Counted from the stretch's first letter, positions 12,401 to 23,459 are shown. The stretch is 64,000 nucleotides of DNA from Trebouxia sp. TZW2008 (GCA_002118135.1 BDIU01000082.1:248001-312000); one strand, 5' to 3'. The notes: a model not told the origin generated them from the letters alone. A program made the numbers and translations.

Positions 12401-15209
12401 CAAAGCCTACTGAAACAGCAGTCAGCAATCAGTAGGGTGCTTATGCATGCAATCAACTACAAAGAAGGTTATCTTGTCTGCCTGAGCAGTCACCTTCTGC
12501 AGCTTCTTTGCCCGCTTCTTTATTGCACTGCCAGTGACAACGCTGCTAGGAGTGCCACTTCCTGCGCTTTCAGGTGCAGTGCCAAAGGTAACCTTCCTCC
12601 TGGGGTCCTCATGGTGACCCCCCGCTGGATCCCCTGGGGTATTGGTCTTCAGTGCGGAGCCTGGTGTGCCAGCATTGGGAATATTGCCCCTGGTACTTGG
12701 GGACAGCACCTTTGTCTCCAATGAGTCCAATGTTGTAACCTTGTGCAACCTGTCAATAAAATTGAGTGCTGAGTCAGAGACCTGACCAAGTCAACCTTTG
12801 CCAACCAACCAGGAGTATTGGTATTCAGTACAGACCCTCGTGTGCCAGCATGGGGAATGTTGGTCTTGATGCTTGGAGACAGCACCTTTGCCTGCAAATG
12901 AACTCAAAGCTGGTGACCTTGTGCAACCTGCACCATGAACGTCGCAGCTGGGTTAGACACCAAACCAAACTAACTGGTGCACCAGTATGGGCAATGCAGC
13001 TTCTAAAGCACAACAACAGCACTATTCAGCAGCTGCTAGGTTCCAAATCATGTGTTGTACGGCAAGGGGACTGAACAAAAAACTTCACTCAAAATCCGCT
13101 ATCTGACACTGAGCCCTCCAATCCCTGAAAGTTTAAACCCTTCACTACTTGCGCTTGCATGTTTGCAAACTGTGATGTCTTGGTACTTTCTGGCTGACAT
13201 TTTGCTAATTTGTGAGACTTCACACAGCAACAGAAGAGATTAGAACCGGGCTCAAATGCTTCTCAAGCTTTCCCAGGCTTATAGATTTTGTTGCGGACAC
13301 GGGGAAAGGTTGAGACTCTGCCATGTCATTGAGCGCTAGAACATATTATTGCTCATCAAGCATGTGCATGCCCAGGATCACCTGCTGAAATCACTGACAG
13401 ACTACAGATGGCATGACCTCTAGTATGGTGACCATGTCTTTTGCATCCTCTTGTACGAGTTCACCTGCTGTGCTGTGGAGGTGGTAGGGCTAGCAGGTCG
13501 TCTAGCAGGGTATCTCTTGTATCAGAATGGTGCCCCTGCTTGGCAGACTCAGCTAAGTTCCCTGCAGACTTGAGGACAGCATTAGCCAGGCGCTGCTTCA
13601 TGGCCGTGATGTCCGGGCTGGGCACTGAAGATGCTGGTGGTCCTGCCTGAACATGTTTAAGGTTTTGGCTCCCAACACAAAACAGCGCCATATTGCCTGA
13701 TGCACTTGAGCAAAAGACCTAGGTCACACAAATTCCGTGCGCCATGCGGAATTTGACAGCAAAGCACCACAGGGTCTACATATGCCAGTCACCTTACACT
13801 TGCATGATGGCAAGCATGTGGGTGTTGACGATTGACATACACCCTGTTTTCTGTGCCATATCAAGACCTTGCTGCTGATAGCAATTCGACATCAAGCAAT
13901 TTGTACAGACTCACGGCTTTGTGCATGAGCATGGTGCTACCACTGATGCAGTTGAGTCATGAGGCTGCAGCCAGTCACAGCCTCTTGGCACAACCATCTG
14001 CACTGCCTCGGTCAAGCGAGGCATGCATCTGAGTCATGCTGACCTGAGCAGGGGTGGCAGACTGCTGTCTAGGTGAGGCCTGCCATTTAATTGAGCATCC
14101 GTCATCATCCTGACTCATCAGCATCTGCAGCACATGGACCAAAGTCAGCAGCGTCAAGAAGCTCATTGATTCACCACAATGCAAATCAGCCAAGGCATCA
14201 GGCCATGACTCTCAAGTGGCTGTGTTGCACAGCATATGGTTTACAAATGTCACAGAAAGTTGGCTTAAAGCACCAAAACCAGACTGATCTTGCAGAATGG
14301 TCAAGTCAGTCATGGTCAAGTCAATGTACTGCATGCCAATGTAGTAGAGGGCGTCATGTCTGCCACTTGCAGGCTTACATTGTCCAGATGCATCTGCCTG
14401 GGGGCGTTGACCACCGTGATGGCGATAGCAGCTGACCCTCCATTGTCCATGGGCTTGGTCTGAATTGGCTGTTGTTGCACAGCAGGCTGATTGTGTCTGG
14501 CAGGTTCATGTGGAATGTCTGCAGCTTGAACCTGTGGGTGATCACAGCGCGCTAAATGAGCTCCTGCTGCATGTATGGCTTTGGATTGCTGAAGAGGTGC
14601 TGCAGCTGCTGCAGCAATTGCTGCTGGTTTGTCACGGGTGTGTTCTGCTGAAGCTGTTGGAGCTGCTGCTGACACAGCTTGGTGATGCAAGAAGACTGGC
14701 GGCGGCTGTGCAGGCTTTGGTCTGGCAAGTTGCTGTTGAAGGCGAGCCTGCCAGAATCAAGTATGCAGTTTCATTGGGAAAAAGAATCAGGTGTAACAAA
14801 CGCAGCTAGGCAAGATACAAACACAATGACAGCTTGCAGCTTTCATGTTTGAAGCCAATTTGGGGTTCATTTCCGCTTGCAATATGCCTGTATGATGTTT
14901 TGGTCATCTGAACAATACAGTGTACATTTTGCACTGTTGGCTGCTGAGAACAAGTCGCTGACAGGAACAGATTCTCCAGGGCTTGAGACCTGCATACCTG
15001 TTCTTCCTTCTTATCAAAAAACTTTGTGATGGCCTGCCCTGTGTTTGGCGTTGGAGCGAACTTGTGCTTCCTTATTGGCAGAGTCCCAGCAGATTTCTGC
15101 AGTAAAATCAAGCTTCACGTCAGCCGGGCGGCATGCAGGGGGTGTCGATATGTAAAACCGCAGAAGCTGGTCTTTGACGTCACAAATGCAACGACCTGAC
15201 CTTGACCAT
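453..15209 (-). CDS. DNA2: DNA2 nuclease/helicase
   Basis: DNA replication ATP-dependent helicase/nuclease, acting in Okazaki flap processing and end resection. About 26 exons, roughly 1,800 residues against about 1,060 in human. The start is a nine-base exon (M-V-K, 15209-15201), then 15095-14996 with a PIP-like box (GQAITKFF). A 1.6 kb exon (about 11948-10305) holds a Gln/Ala-rich tract and the start of the conserved fold. Nuclease core: [12 protein letters not shown] with the first Fe-S Cys (9513-9362), GLKGMIDA (8106-8010), PLEFKTGK (7380-7312) and a C-x2-C-x5-C cluster (6809-6553). Helicase: [16 protein letters not shown] (from 3804), CIVDEAGQ (2990-2926), [11 protein letters not shown] (2405-2295), SQYRMA (1805-1635), GIISPYR (1285-1045), VDKCQGRD and [11 protein letters not shown] (770-453). 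One 26-base exon near 4205-4180 needs a GC donor. Identity is near certain; some small exons are tentative. The gene is full of decayed exon copies. Confidence 0.93.
2793..2895 (+). repeat. interspersed repeat copy R1 (DNA2 intron)
   Basis: About 100 bp. Shares the core CTAGACAGGCTCAGCAGG (with changes), then CAGCTAGGTGCGTACTGGAG and a CCAATTTGGTCC-like end, with seven other copies in the window. The left edge has an ATTCATTT remnant of the simple-repeat end. It lies in a DNA2 intron. Confidence 0.75.
3868..4150 (-). repeat. two decayed copies of the DNA2 Walker A exon
   Basis: Upstream (in transcription) of the intact exon starting at 3804 lie two further copies, about 3980-3885 and 4135-4042. 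Both keep the acceptor context (CACAACAG or CACAATAG) and the start of the exon. Where the intact exon reads [10 protein letters not shown], the middle copy reads [10 protein letters not shown] and the far copy [10 protein letters not shown], so both have lost the P-loop Gly-Lys-Thr arrangement. The intron sequence before each acceptor is duplicated too, so the unit spans the splice junction. Confidence 0.85.
5570..5935 (-). repeat. tandem exon copy in DNA2 (ALEQG exon)
   Basis: Two copies of one exon lie in series. Both begin ALEQG(R/N)EESSGLGP and are almost identical for about 80 bases. The downstream copy (about 5737-5572) continues into [14 protein letters not shown], matching the DNA2 family, and is taken as the real exon. 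The upstream copy (about 5913-5810) diverges after SASAQAW-like sequence. Low divergence suggests a recent duplication. Confidence 0.85.
6336..6990 (-). repeat. three tandem copies around the DNA2 Fe-S exon
   Basis: The functional exon (about 6809-6553) runs from [12 protein letters not shown] to the three-Cys cluster and a GTACAG donor. A partial copy of its 5' half, with acceptor, lies at about 6990-6890 ([12 protein letters not shown]). A copy of its 3' half, with donor, lies at about 6527-6336; it keeps GHLLSGQ in one frame, but frameshifts break the Cys cluster. Confidence 0.8.
11065..11345 (-). repeat. Ala-Gln-Gln/His triplet-residue repeat in DNA2
   Basis: In the large DNA2 exon about 95 residues follow a three-residue period, mostly A-Q-Q, A-Q-H or S-Q-Q, broken by occasional T, L, R or F. 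The nine-base DNA period is imperfect, so the tract is old or selected. It sits between an acidic segment ([14 protein letters not shown]) and a second acidic segment ([16 protein letters not shown]) that precedes the nuclease domain. It is unlike the human DNA2 N-terminus. Confidence 0.8.
12500..12897 (-). repeat. duplicated exon pair in DNA2 N-terminal region
   Basis: Two consecutive segments encode related peptides: [20 protein letters not shown] (about 12897-12820) and [20 protein letters not shown] (about 12722-12500). Both keep open frame, so unlike most other copies both may be used. The second continues into a Lys-rich stretch (KKRAKKLQK) that could be a nuclear localisation signal. 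Confidence 0.7.
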
Positions 15210-15798
15210 GGCTTTGCGTCACGAAAGCTGATTGGACTAGGACGACGAAATAGTATGTATTGTCGGTGATCGGAGCAACACTCGCAAGATATGCTCAGCA
15301 GCCAAAGTTGATTCTATTTCTTGTCGCCTCGACCTGCGTCACATTTGTGTGAGCGTCGACAAATGCAATACCCGATGTCAGCTTTTGCGCTGACACATGT
15401 CGTTGCGCTGCATTGTTGTGTTTGTATGCGCCTGCTATGCTTTGCTCTTGAAGCCAAATTTGGCTCAGCTCTGGGATTCGAAATTAGCTAGCTCGTCCCG
15501 TGCGCCTCAGCATGTGTTTCCCGTGGCGCCAAGCTGGCGCTTTACAACTTTGAAACGTGGACTCGCAGATCACCTGTGTGCTTGCAAACCTGTTGTTGAG
15601 CCATTGTGCGCTAGCCGAACTCGTCTGTGCAGCGGGCAACGCAACGATGCTGCAAAGACGAAGTTGAGAAGCACGATAGGTCATGAAGTTGGCTAGAGTA
15701 CTCGCCACAGGAGGGTGTCAAAATTCCGCTTCTGCGCTGCCGGGTGTGGACAGTCTCTCGACATCGTCTAGCATGCGCGATCGCGCAATGGATTCAGC
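15210..15798. promoter_or_regulatory. CpG-rich head-to-head promoter, DNA2 / unknown gene
   Basis: Interval between the DNA2 start and the plus-strand gene. CpG is visibly much denser than in the flanking introns. A palindrome, TGCGCGATCGCGCA, lies at 15774-15787. A CRE/bZIP-like TGACGTCA palindrome lies just outside, in DNA2 intron 1 (about 15175). Promoter function is inferred from position and composition. Confidence 0.55.
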
Positions 15799-17225
15799 AT
15801 GCTGCAACGCGTCGGACAGGGCTTATGCGGCTGCATCGACCAACAGGTACGCACATGCTGCACGGCATGCATTCAGCAGGCAGACTGGCTGAAGCCAGGA
15901 CTATACCTTAAATCTGCTGTGAGTGCTGCAGAGATGATCACTGGAGCTGCGGCGTCTGTTATGAGGAAGTTTGCTGCCCTTTTAGCTTGCCTTGTGGTGA
16001 GTCTGATGTAAAGCTTGTTGAAGCAGCCTGCCAATCAGAATGTCCAATGAGATGCTGGGTTCAGGTCACACCGTTTGCGGCAGTTGCTTGCAGCAGCTGC
16101 TACAGTTTCATGCTAGATGCCCCTTTTGTAGACTGTCAGTCTTTCAGGGTAAGCACCTTCCTGACATCCAGAATTGCTGGTGTTAGTACTTGGACAAAGT
16201 GCATGCGAAAGCACAGTTGGTAGCGCCATTGCATTGTGTCAACAGCATCCCAAGTCTAACATCTGAGATCAACACCAATATGCCATGTGAATCTGCACAG
16301 GGTGCACATTTGGTAGAAATGTGGCCATGTGGAATGCCATCAAAGCCAGGCACCCCACAGAAGCAGCACGGCTTGCCAGCAGCTCAACTGTCAATGCTTA
16401 TCAGTTGCCCTCACCAAGCAAGCGGGCAATGCAGCAAGACACAGAGCAGACGGCATCACAAAGTGCCCAGATTTTGCAAAGTCCTAGGCATTCAAGTGCT
16501 GAGGAGCTCTCTGAAGCATACAATGCATCAGCTCCTCTTATCAACAGGAGGGAGCCTGAGCTTTTGGAAGACAGCCATTCATCACCGGGGTTTGGTCTGG
16601 ACTGGCCAGCTTTGTTGCAGCTGAGTGCAAGGTTACGAGCAGCCCAAGCTCCAGCAACTTCAAGTACAGGCTTCACAGACAGCTCTGCCAACGTGCCTTT
16701 ACACCAAAATTCAGTGCGCAGCAGATCTAGCCCTGTACACAGCGTGCCGACAGCTGGCTCACCGCATGCAGAGGCAGTGCCTGGGGCAATAAGTGCGCCT
16801 GTCAGTCAGCCAGAGGTGTTGCGGCGAGCGCAAGCAAGTTTTGCAGACTTGAGACGGATAGTGCAGAATGTACTGACGCTTGGGGACAACACCAATGACC
16901 CAGCCAATGAGCCAGCATCATCAGATACCTCAGGTGCTCCTGACGTCATCATTTATGCACAATCCGCTGGCATGTGTTGCATCAGCCTGCCTTGGTCTCA
17001 CATTGACAAACTTTGCACAATGTAGCATCTATGTGCTAGACTGGGTCATGCATAACATGTGCCTACTGGTGTCCCATCAGCGCATTTATACAGCATGTAG
17101 CATCCCAACGTTATATCTGTTGTGCTGCAGCTCCTCCAACAGCAGTGCTGGCAGGCATCAATCAAGTCAGGACAGCGCTTTGGTCTCGATTGGCTACCAC
17201 AGCTCAGGCGCAATCAGTCACCTGA
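15799..17225 (+). CDS. unrecognised Ser/Ala/Pro-rich protein
   Basis: I do not recognise this gene. A likely first exon begins at the ATG at 15799 (MLQRVGQGLCGCIDQQ) and ends at a good GTGAGT donor near 15995; it contains the amphipathic segment AAASVMRKFAALLACLV. The main exon, about 16310-16930, is open and rich in Ser, Ala, Pro and Gln, with one conserved-looking stretch, GFGLDWPALLQLSARLRAAQ. A probable last exon (about 17132-17225) ends TALWSRLATTAQAQSVT then TGA. An ATG at 15683 in another frame (MKLARVLATGG) is an alternative start, but its splice phase fails. The middle exon near 16070-16150 is unresolved. It could be organelle-targeted; no function is claimed. Confidence 0.45.
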
Positions 17226-18107
17226 TAGTATCAAAGTGCTTTTGTTGTGTGTGGCCATGATGGTCTGCGACGATTGCAGAAAGCAATTTGTTCAATGCCA
17301 GCCTCAGCAGCCTCATGACGGGTTGGTGAGCAGCAACAGATTTGATGTTGCAATGTCTACATTTGATGCATTGACTGCGCTTCAGATTGCAGCTATATCT
17401 GGCGTTATTTTGTCCAGAAACAACTGTTGACTTTGTTGGTACTGCAATTGATGTCACCTTGCATGATTATTACATGCTAGCTGAGCCCTGTCATACCAAA
17501 CTGCAAATCATTTTGGTTTGATGCAGAGCTTGCATATTGAGATTGCTCTGTGGCTAACTTCCAAGAATCTTGCCCTCAGTTCAATTCTAGAACCGCTGTC
17601 GAGCGTGCTCATGGATTATCTTAAAAATGTCACGATCAGAGTCAGGCAGCAAGGCATCTACAACAGTTGTAGTTACTGTCCGTGCTTTGAGTCATTCTGG
17701 TGACTCAGAGATTGCCCGTTGAAGCTGATGCTAGCCATGTCAAAAGTAATTGCCTGTGATTAGCCAAACATCAACACACTTGGGAGATGTGCTGCAAAGT
17801 AGAGCGTACTACTGTGTTAGCGCGGTTGGTAGCAGGCTATCTGTTATAACAAAGTTATGTATTGTATACCAGCATCAATTTGATGTAATCTACAAACAAA
17901 ACATCAATTGACACGCACTGGGGCGGTGGTTGCCTTGTAGTCAACTCCTCAAGCTACCTCAGCACAGCTTGGTCAAAAGCGGCAATAGCTTGCCACAGCT
18001 TGGTCACAAGCAACAAAGGCATTGTCATGAAATGCAACCCCACTGACTAACAGGCGGCCAAACTGAGGCTATGAGCAGCCTTGCCATAAAGCACAAGATG
18101 CAGATGC
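17226..18107. other. intergenic, convergent 3' ends
   Basis: About 880 bases between the end of the unknown plus-strand gene and the stop of the minus-strand serine acetyltransferase. Open frames are short and unconvincing. The sequence is AT-richer than the exons. No repeat or RNA gene recognised. Confidence 0.5.
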
Positions 18108-21100
18108 TCAGATCCAGTACTCAATGTCAGGAGGGTCGTGCTGCGATTGCCTTGGCTTTGCTGACTTCTTGGCCTGCAAATGGCACATTACCTAAGCTTT
18201 CAGAAGCATTCAAGACACTGCGCAGATCATGCAAACCTATGGTAGCATCAGGTGGTCTAAGCAGACACCAGCCAGGCAAAATGGCAAGGATCACATCAGA
18301 GTGGTCATGGTGTGACACATGACATGCTGTTTGTTTTGGACAGTGCTGCCCAGCATGATTAAACGTGCAGCCTTGGCACATGTGTGTCTTGTGCAACTGT
18401 TTGCAGAGCAAAATTTGCATGCTCTCAAGGTGCTCACCCGTGCTGCCGACCCAGGTTCTTGGTTCTCAATCTTGTCCGCCACTTCTTTCACCTGTTGAGT
18501 CCGTTTCTGCATATCAGCTCGCTCCCGAGGGCTGTTTGGCGCTGCCCTGCTGCTTTTGGCCGAGGCTGCTGGTGTCTGACCTGGATTCCTGCTAGTTGAT
18601 GAAGCTTGATTGTCACTGGGTGGCTTCTGAGAAGAAGAGGATGGCACAGCTGCAGATGGTGATGAGGGTGCAGAAGAAGAGGGAGAGGGCCTTGTATCAG
18701 CACCAGAGCTGGCTGTAGTCCTATGCCCTAAAGACGAAGTAGGAGGAGCAGAGGTGGAGGAAGCTGAAGCACCATTTTGACTGAAGCTGCTCGTGGCTTT
18801 ACTGCTCCTGTCAAGACTGTGGGAACTGTCAGACGCTGCTTGATGCTTGCTCAGCTTTGGCTGAGCCTGATCTGATGCTTGTCTTGGCGCATTCTGCTGA
18901 CTTGAAGCCCTTTTTGAAGCTGATGCTGAGTCACTACAGTCTGACCTCCTGCTGGCTTCTGTCAGCTCCCGCCACCAGTCTGAGTCACTTGACGCCAAAG
19001 GCTGTTTCCCGCCAGATTGGGTGGCGCCATTACTTGATGGTGAAGCAGGGCCAGAATGGCTAGTATCCTCCTGCACATCAAATGCGCCTGATCTGCTTTT
19101 CCCGCCAAAATTTGAAGCTTGTTGCGCTGCTCCGTCAGACTGTTGACCTGATTTCTGAGCTGCATTTGGCGCCTGCTTTGGGCCATTGTCAAGCTGCTGA
19201 TGCGACGACTGAGATGGGACGGCAGCAGAATTTTGATCAGCTGCATTTTGAGATCCCTGCATGATGAAACCATTAGCAGATGCACCATCACCGCCAATAT
19301 ACCCTCCATCTTTTGCATTGTCAGTTTTGCCGCTGCTGCCTTGCAAATCTGGCTCTGACTGCGCATCAGATTCCCGCTTCCTCACTTTTCCGCCACGGGT
19401 GGTCCACTGGGCTGGATCAGCGTAATCTGAAAGGCCCATTGGCGCCGTGCCTTTAGCGGGAACTTTGTCTTTGGTGCCAAACTCTGCTGGCAGGCGTGTT
19501 GACGTGCTAGGCCTGTCCGTCTGTGTGTGTGAGTTGGTGCTGCCTGAGCGTACGATGTCTTCCCACTTCTCTGTATAGGACTCCTTGACCAGCTGGTTCT
19601 TCATCCAATGCTGCATCTTCAGTGCGGGATTGCCTGTGATGAGACACATGTGATGAGCCTACATAGAACGCTTCAAAGGTTGACTTTGTCATTGAATGCT
19701 GCATCTTCAGACCAGGATTGCCTGTTATCATACACCTGCAATTAGCTCAGATTACATGCTGCAATGGCTTGTTGTGTCTGCAACATCATCCAAAGCTGCA
19801 TCTTGACAGCAGGATTCCCTGTCATCATACGCATTGAGTAAGTCCAAATTCGATGCTTTATGGCTTTCACTTATAATGCAATGCTGCATCTTCAGAGCAG
19901 GTTGCCTGACGTTTTGTATATGCAAATAGCCCATATTCAATGCTTGAAGGACTTGCTTCATCAGCAGTTGCTGCATCTTCAGAGCAAAATTATTTGTTGT
20001 CACACGCATGTTTGATTAGCCCACAAAACGAGACCTATGCAGATCTGCTTTGAATAGCATTTGCTGGGGCCGATACTTGGCTAGAGCTTGGGATGTGGTC
20101 TGTCTTGAGCATTTGGCTGGCTTGGCAGCAAAATAACAGAAAATGCCTCAAGGGCTTCATGTCATTCAAGACATTGTCAATGCCTCGCTGCGATTTGCAT
20201 GAAGGGAGCGACTATGAATTTTTGGACAGGACTGACTTTTGCTGCGTTAAGATGTCTGAGTGCTTGGGTGCAGCTCGCTTGCTCCTGCTCGCAAGCTGAC
20301 ATTTTGATGCACACAGCTGCTGAACAAGCTCATGAGGTACATTGGACTGAGCAAGTCAGGAGTTGCAAAAGCTCCATCATACAGTAATTTCTTGATGACA
20401 TGACACAGTCGCACTGCTGAAATGACCATCCAGTTCTTGAAATCAAACAGTGCATTCCAACTGCAGTGCCTTTCCTAGGTAGCACAATTAGATTTACTGA
20501 TGCTTGTGTCTGTGTGTAGTGCAAGCGTTAAAAAAGTATACCTGTGACTTTGCCAACTTCTTTAGCAGGGGATCCTGCCACCATAGTTCTTGGAGGCACA
20601 TCCTTCAGCACCAAAGAGCCAGCTGCCACTTGAGCGCCTTTGCCAATGCTGATGTTGCCCAGAATGGTGGCATTGGCACCAATCAGAACATTGTCATTCA
20701 CTTTTGGGTGCCTGTCTCCCACTTCCTTGCCAGTGCCTGTCACAGATTGAGCCAAGTGCTTTGTCATGGTGCGGTTTGTTAGTCATATGCCCAGCAAGCA
20801 AGAGCAAACTCAGCTGCTACAATGCAGCATCAATAGGCTCAAACAGCAATCAAGCAAGCTGCAGCAACATTGGTTGATTCAGCTCAATAGTGCTTACACA
20901 GTGGTGCCGGCCGCCCTAGCAACAAAAGAGCATAAGGCGGGGCGACTAGGGAATGGCAAAGCAATCAAGCAAACCACTAGAGGCTCACCTCCCAAAGTGA
21001 CATTGTGCAAGATTGAGACATTGTTGCCCACCACAGCTGTTTCTCCAATGACTAATCCAGTGCCGTGATCCAGCAGCACCCCCTTGCCTATTTTGGCTGC

Positions 21101-23459
21101 AGGATGGATGTCCACTGCTAAGGTCTGGGTGCACCGGTACTGCAGGATTCACAGGGAGTTGGCAAATGTGTCACCAAGATTTCTGCTGCAGTTGACCATA
21201 GCGCATTTGATACCCTTGCTATGCGCGCTTCCGCATGCTGTGATGTTGCGCCTGCTCAGGAAGACAGTTGATAATGTATACTGTATGCTGTACATACACG
21301 CATAGGAACAGGGTCGTGGCATCAGTACTGTTCCCAATGTCACTTTTTGTATCATTGTCATTTCCATTGCCACTGATAGCACAGTGATCGTGGTCAAACC
21401 CACAATTAATCAGCGTGATACATGATTCTTGTGATTGCCACTGTTGACATGTAGCGTGAGTCACCTGCAGGCTCCTGGCCAAAACACGCTGGCCCCTCTG
21501 CCACAAGCCATTGGCAATCCTGTGGGTCTGCAGCGCGTGGTAGCCCTTGTAGTATAGCAGGGCAGAGCTGTAGGCGGTGCATGCGGGGTCACGCTCACGC
21601 ACTGCAATGACATCTGCTAGAGCAGCCTGCTCCACCTCCTGACAGCCCCTTAGCACACTGCATTGCAAGGACAGCGGCGCTCGGCATGATTGTCAGGTGA
21701 AGAGCCAGCAAAACTGAATTCTAGCAGGGCTGAGCTGTAGGGGGTGCAGGCGCGGTGGTGCTCTCGCACCGCAATGACATCTGCTAGAGCAGCCTGCTCC
21801 ACTTCTTGACAGCCCCTCAGCACACTGCAGTACAATTGGCAATCCTGTGGGTCTGCAGTGCATGTCGGCCCTTGTAGTACAGCAGGGCTTAGCTGCAGGC
21901 AGTCCAGGCAAGGTCACGCTCACTCAATGCAATCATGCTTGCCTGAACAGCCTGTTCATATTTCTGACAACCCCTGAGCACAATGCATTGCAAAAGGGTT
22001 CATTGCTTATGCTGCAATCCTGTTTTTCTGTGCGTTTTGAGAACATTTCCACAGGCCAGATTCTGCCATCATACATTGTGGACAATGTCTGCAAATCCAA
22101 AGTATTGCCAGCAATGCAATACATGTGAGGAAGTTTACATGCACTCCATGTACAGAGGTATGTACCTCTGTATGGCGTGGTCATAGCATACTGCACTAGT
22201 ACAGCCACATTGCATTGCTTGTCAGCGTTCTACACACTGCAAAAGGGTCTATGAGACCGAACAAAAGCCATCAGGTCTTACCTGTGAAAGATGTCAATGA
22301 GCTCAGTTGCCATCATAGTGGGGTCACTCAGGCGGTTAGCAAGAATGGCAGCCAGAGCCATCTCAAAGGAGTCATGGGACAAGACAGATGCATAGAGGAA
22401 GCTGCTTAGAATGGGCTCATGTGCTGCGTCCTTTGCTGCTTCTTTCCTGCAAATGCAGTTCTTGCTCAGCACTGGCTTAGCTTGATCCAGTGAACAACCA
22501 TACTTCCATAACACTCAATTCGTAACACTCAATAGCATTGCGTAATATGCAATGCATGGTATTTGAGAAGATGCATCACTGATATGTAGTGCTAATTGTA
22601 AAGTTTGATATACATTGGCGCCATTACATAATGCGCATTACATCAGTATGTTGAAGTATCAATCATTGAGAATATGGGTGTAGTGATTCAATGGCTTGAT
22701 GAATGTCCAGCATCAAGATGCCCTTGACTGTGCGTCTGTGGCCATTTTTTGACACAGTCAGTGTCTCAAGCTGAGCGGGCAAGCAAGCAATGCAGTTTCA
22801 GCACTGGCATAGCTTGATGCGCGGTCCCCGACAAGATGCCTGACAGTGCGTTTGTGGCCATCTGTTGACATTGTCAGTTTTTGAAGCTGAGCAGGCAAAC
22901 AAGCTTGGCGTATTTGTAAGTGTACAAACCGAGTGCTGTAGAATTTGATTGGTAGCAGCCCTGACATACCTGATGGCTTGCCAAACAGGATTGTCACGTG
23001 TGACAGCCCCTCTTGACTTGATTGTGGAGTCTTTGTGTGAAATGTCCGACTGTCGCCTCTCTTCCCTCTGCAATACAGTTGCTGTTTTCTATGTGATGTG
23101 TACTGCATGCTGACTTGCAGGCGTATCCTGAGCAACGCTTGTAGGTGATGCTGCTTCAAGCTCAGTGCAGATAGAAGCGGTTTTCTGGTGCAGCACATTT
23201 GATGCTGAGCTGAGGTTGAATGTCGACTTGTGCTCCATGCACAATTGCAAGTCTGCTTCAGCCGACTTGAAATGTTCTATGCTGTATTTGCAATGTCTGT
23301 ATGCAATGATGCAGCAAAACCAGATACCTGTAGAGCTTCATCCCAGTCCTGGCAGAAGTCGTCTACCTCACTCTGTAAATATGTAGGAAAGGCTAAGTCC
23401 TGCCACTGATCCTCGGCTTTCGGAACGTTGTTTGTGGAGCCGTTTGCATGACCTGCCAT
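18108..23459 (-). CDS. SAT: serine O-acetyltransferase with long disordered insert
   Basis: Makes O-acetylserine from serine and acetyl-CoA, the committed step of cysteine synthesis. Exons: 23459-23328 (MAGHANG start); about 23072-22978 (NPVWQAIR); 22448-22281 ([19 protein letters not shown]); about 21655-21469 ([19 protein letters not shown]); about 21113-20993 ([19 protein letters not shown] with the catalytic His); about 20735-20545 (hexapeptide repeats, [12 protein letters not shown]); 19637 to about 18450; and 18179-18108. The last big exon starts [10 protein letters not shown], then gives about 370 residues dominated by Ser, Ala, Gln and Pro with no fold visible. The final exon ends [11 protein letters not shown]-terminal Ile after acidic/aromatic residues is the family's tail that docks in the O-acetylserine (thiol) lyase active site. 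Total about 720 residues against 310-390 in plants. No clear transit peptide. Confidence 0.93.
19598..20010 (-). repeat. five tandem copies of the SAT 'ALKMQH' exon start
   Basis: The real exon begins [14 protein letters not shown] near 19637. Four more copies precede it in transcription, near 19731 ([11 protein letters not shown]), 19827 ([11 protein letters not shown]), 19917 (QPALKMQHC) and 20003 ([10 protein letters not shown]). The period is about 90-95 bases and covers the acceptor plus flanking intron. Some copies keep a usable acceptor and open frame, so alternative first-choice acceptors are conceivable. Confidence 0.88.
21469..22000 (-). repeat. three tandem copies of the SAT 'RERDPAC' exon
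   Basis: The intact exon (about 21655-21469) reads [19 protein letters not shown] onwards to the GTGACT donor. A second copy (about 21832-21690) matches for about 45 residues, then diverges. A third (about 21990-21841) reads [20 protein letters not shown] and has an in-frame TAA before ALLYYKG. All keep the TGCAG/TGTGCTAAGG acceptor context or a close form. Confidence 0.88.
22722..22925. repeat. tandem duplication in a SAT intron
   Basis: Two copies, about 110 bases each, of a block containing GTGCGT(C/T)TGTGGCCAT then TGACA..GTCAGT and GAAGCTGAGC(A/G)GGCAA. It does not code for anything recognised and lies between the second and third coding exons. Confidence 0.75.
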
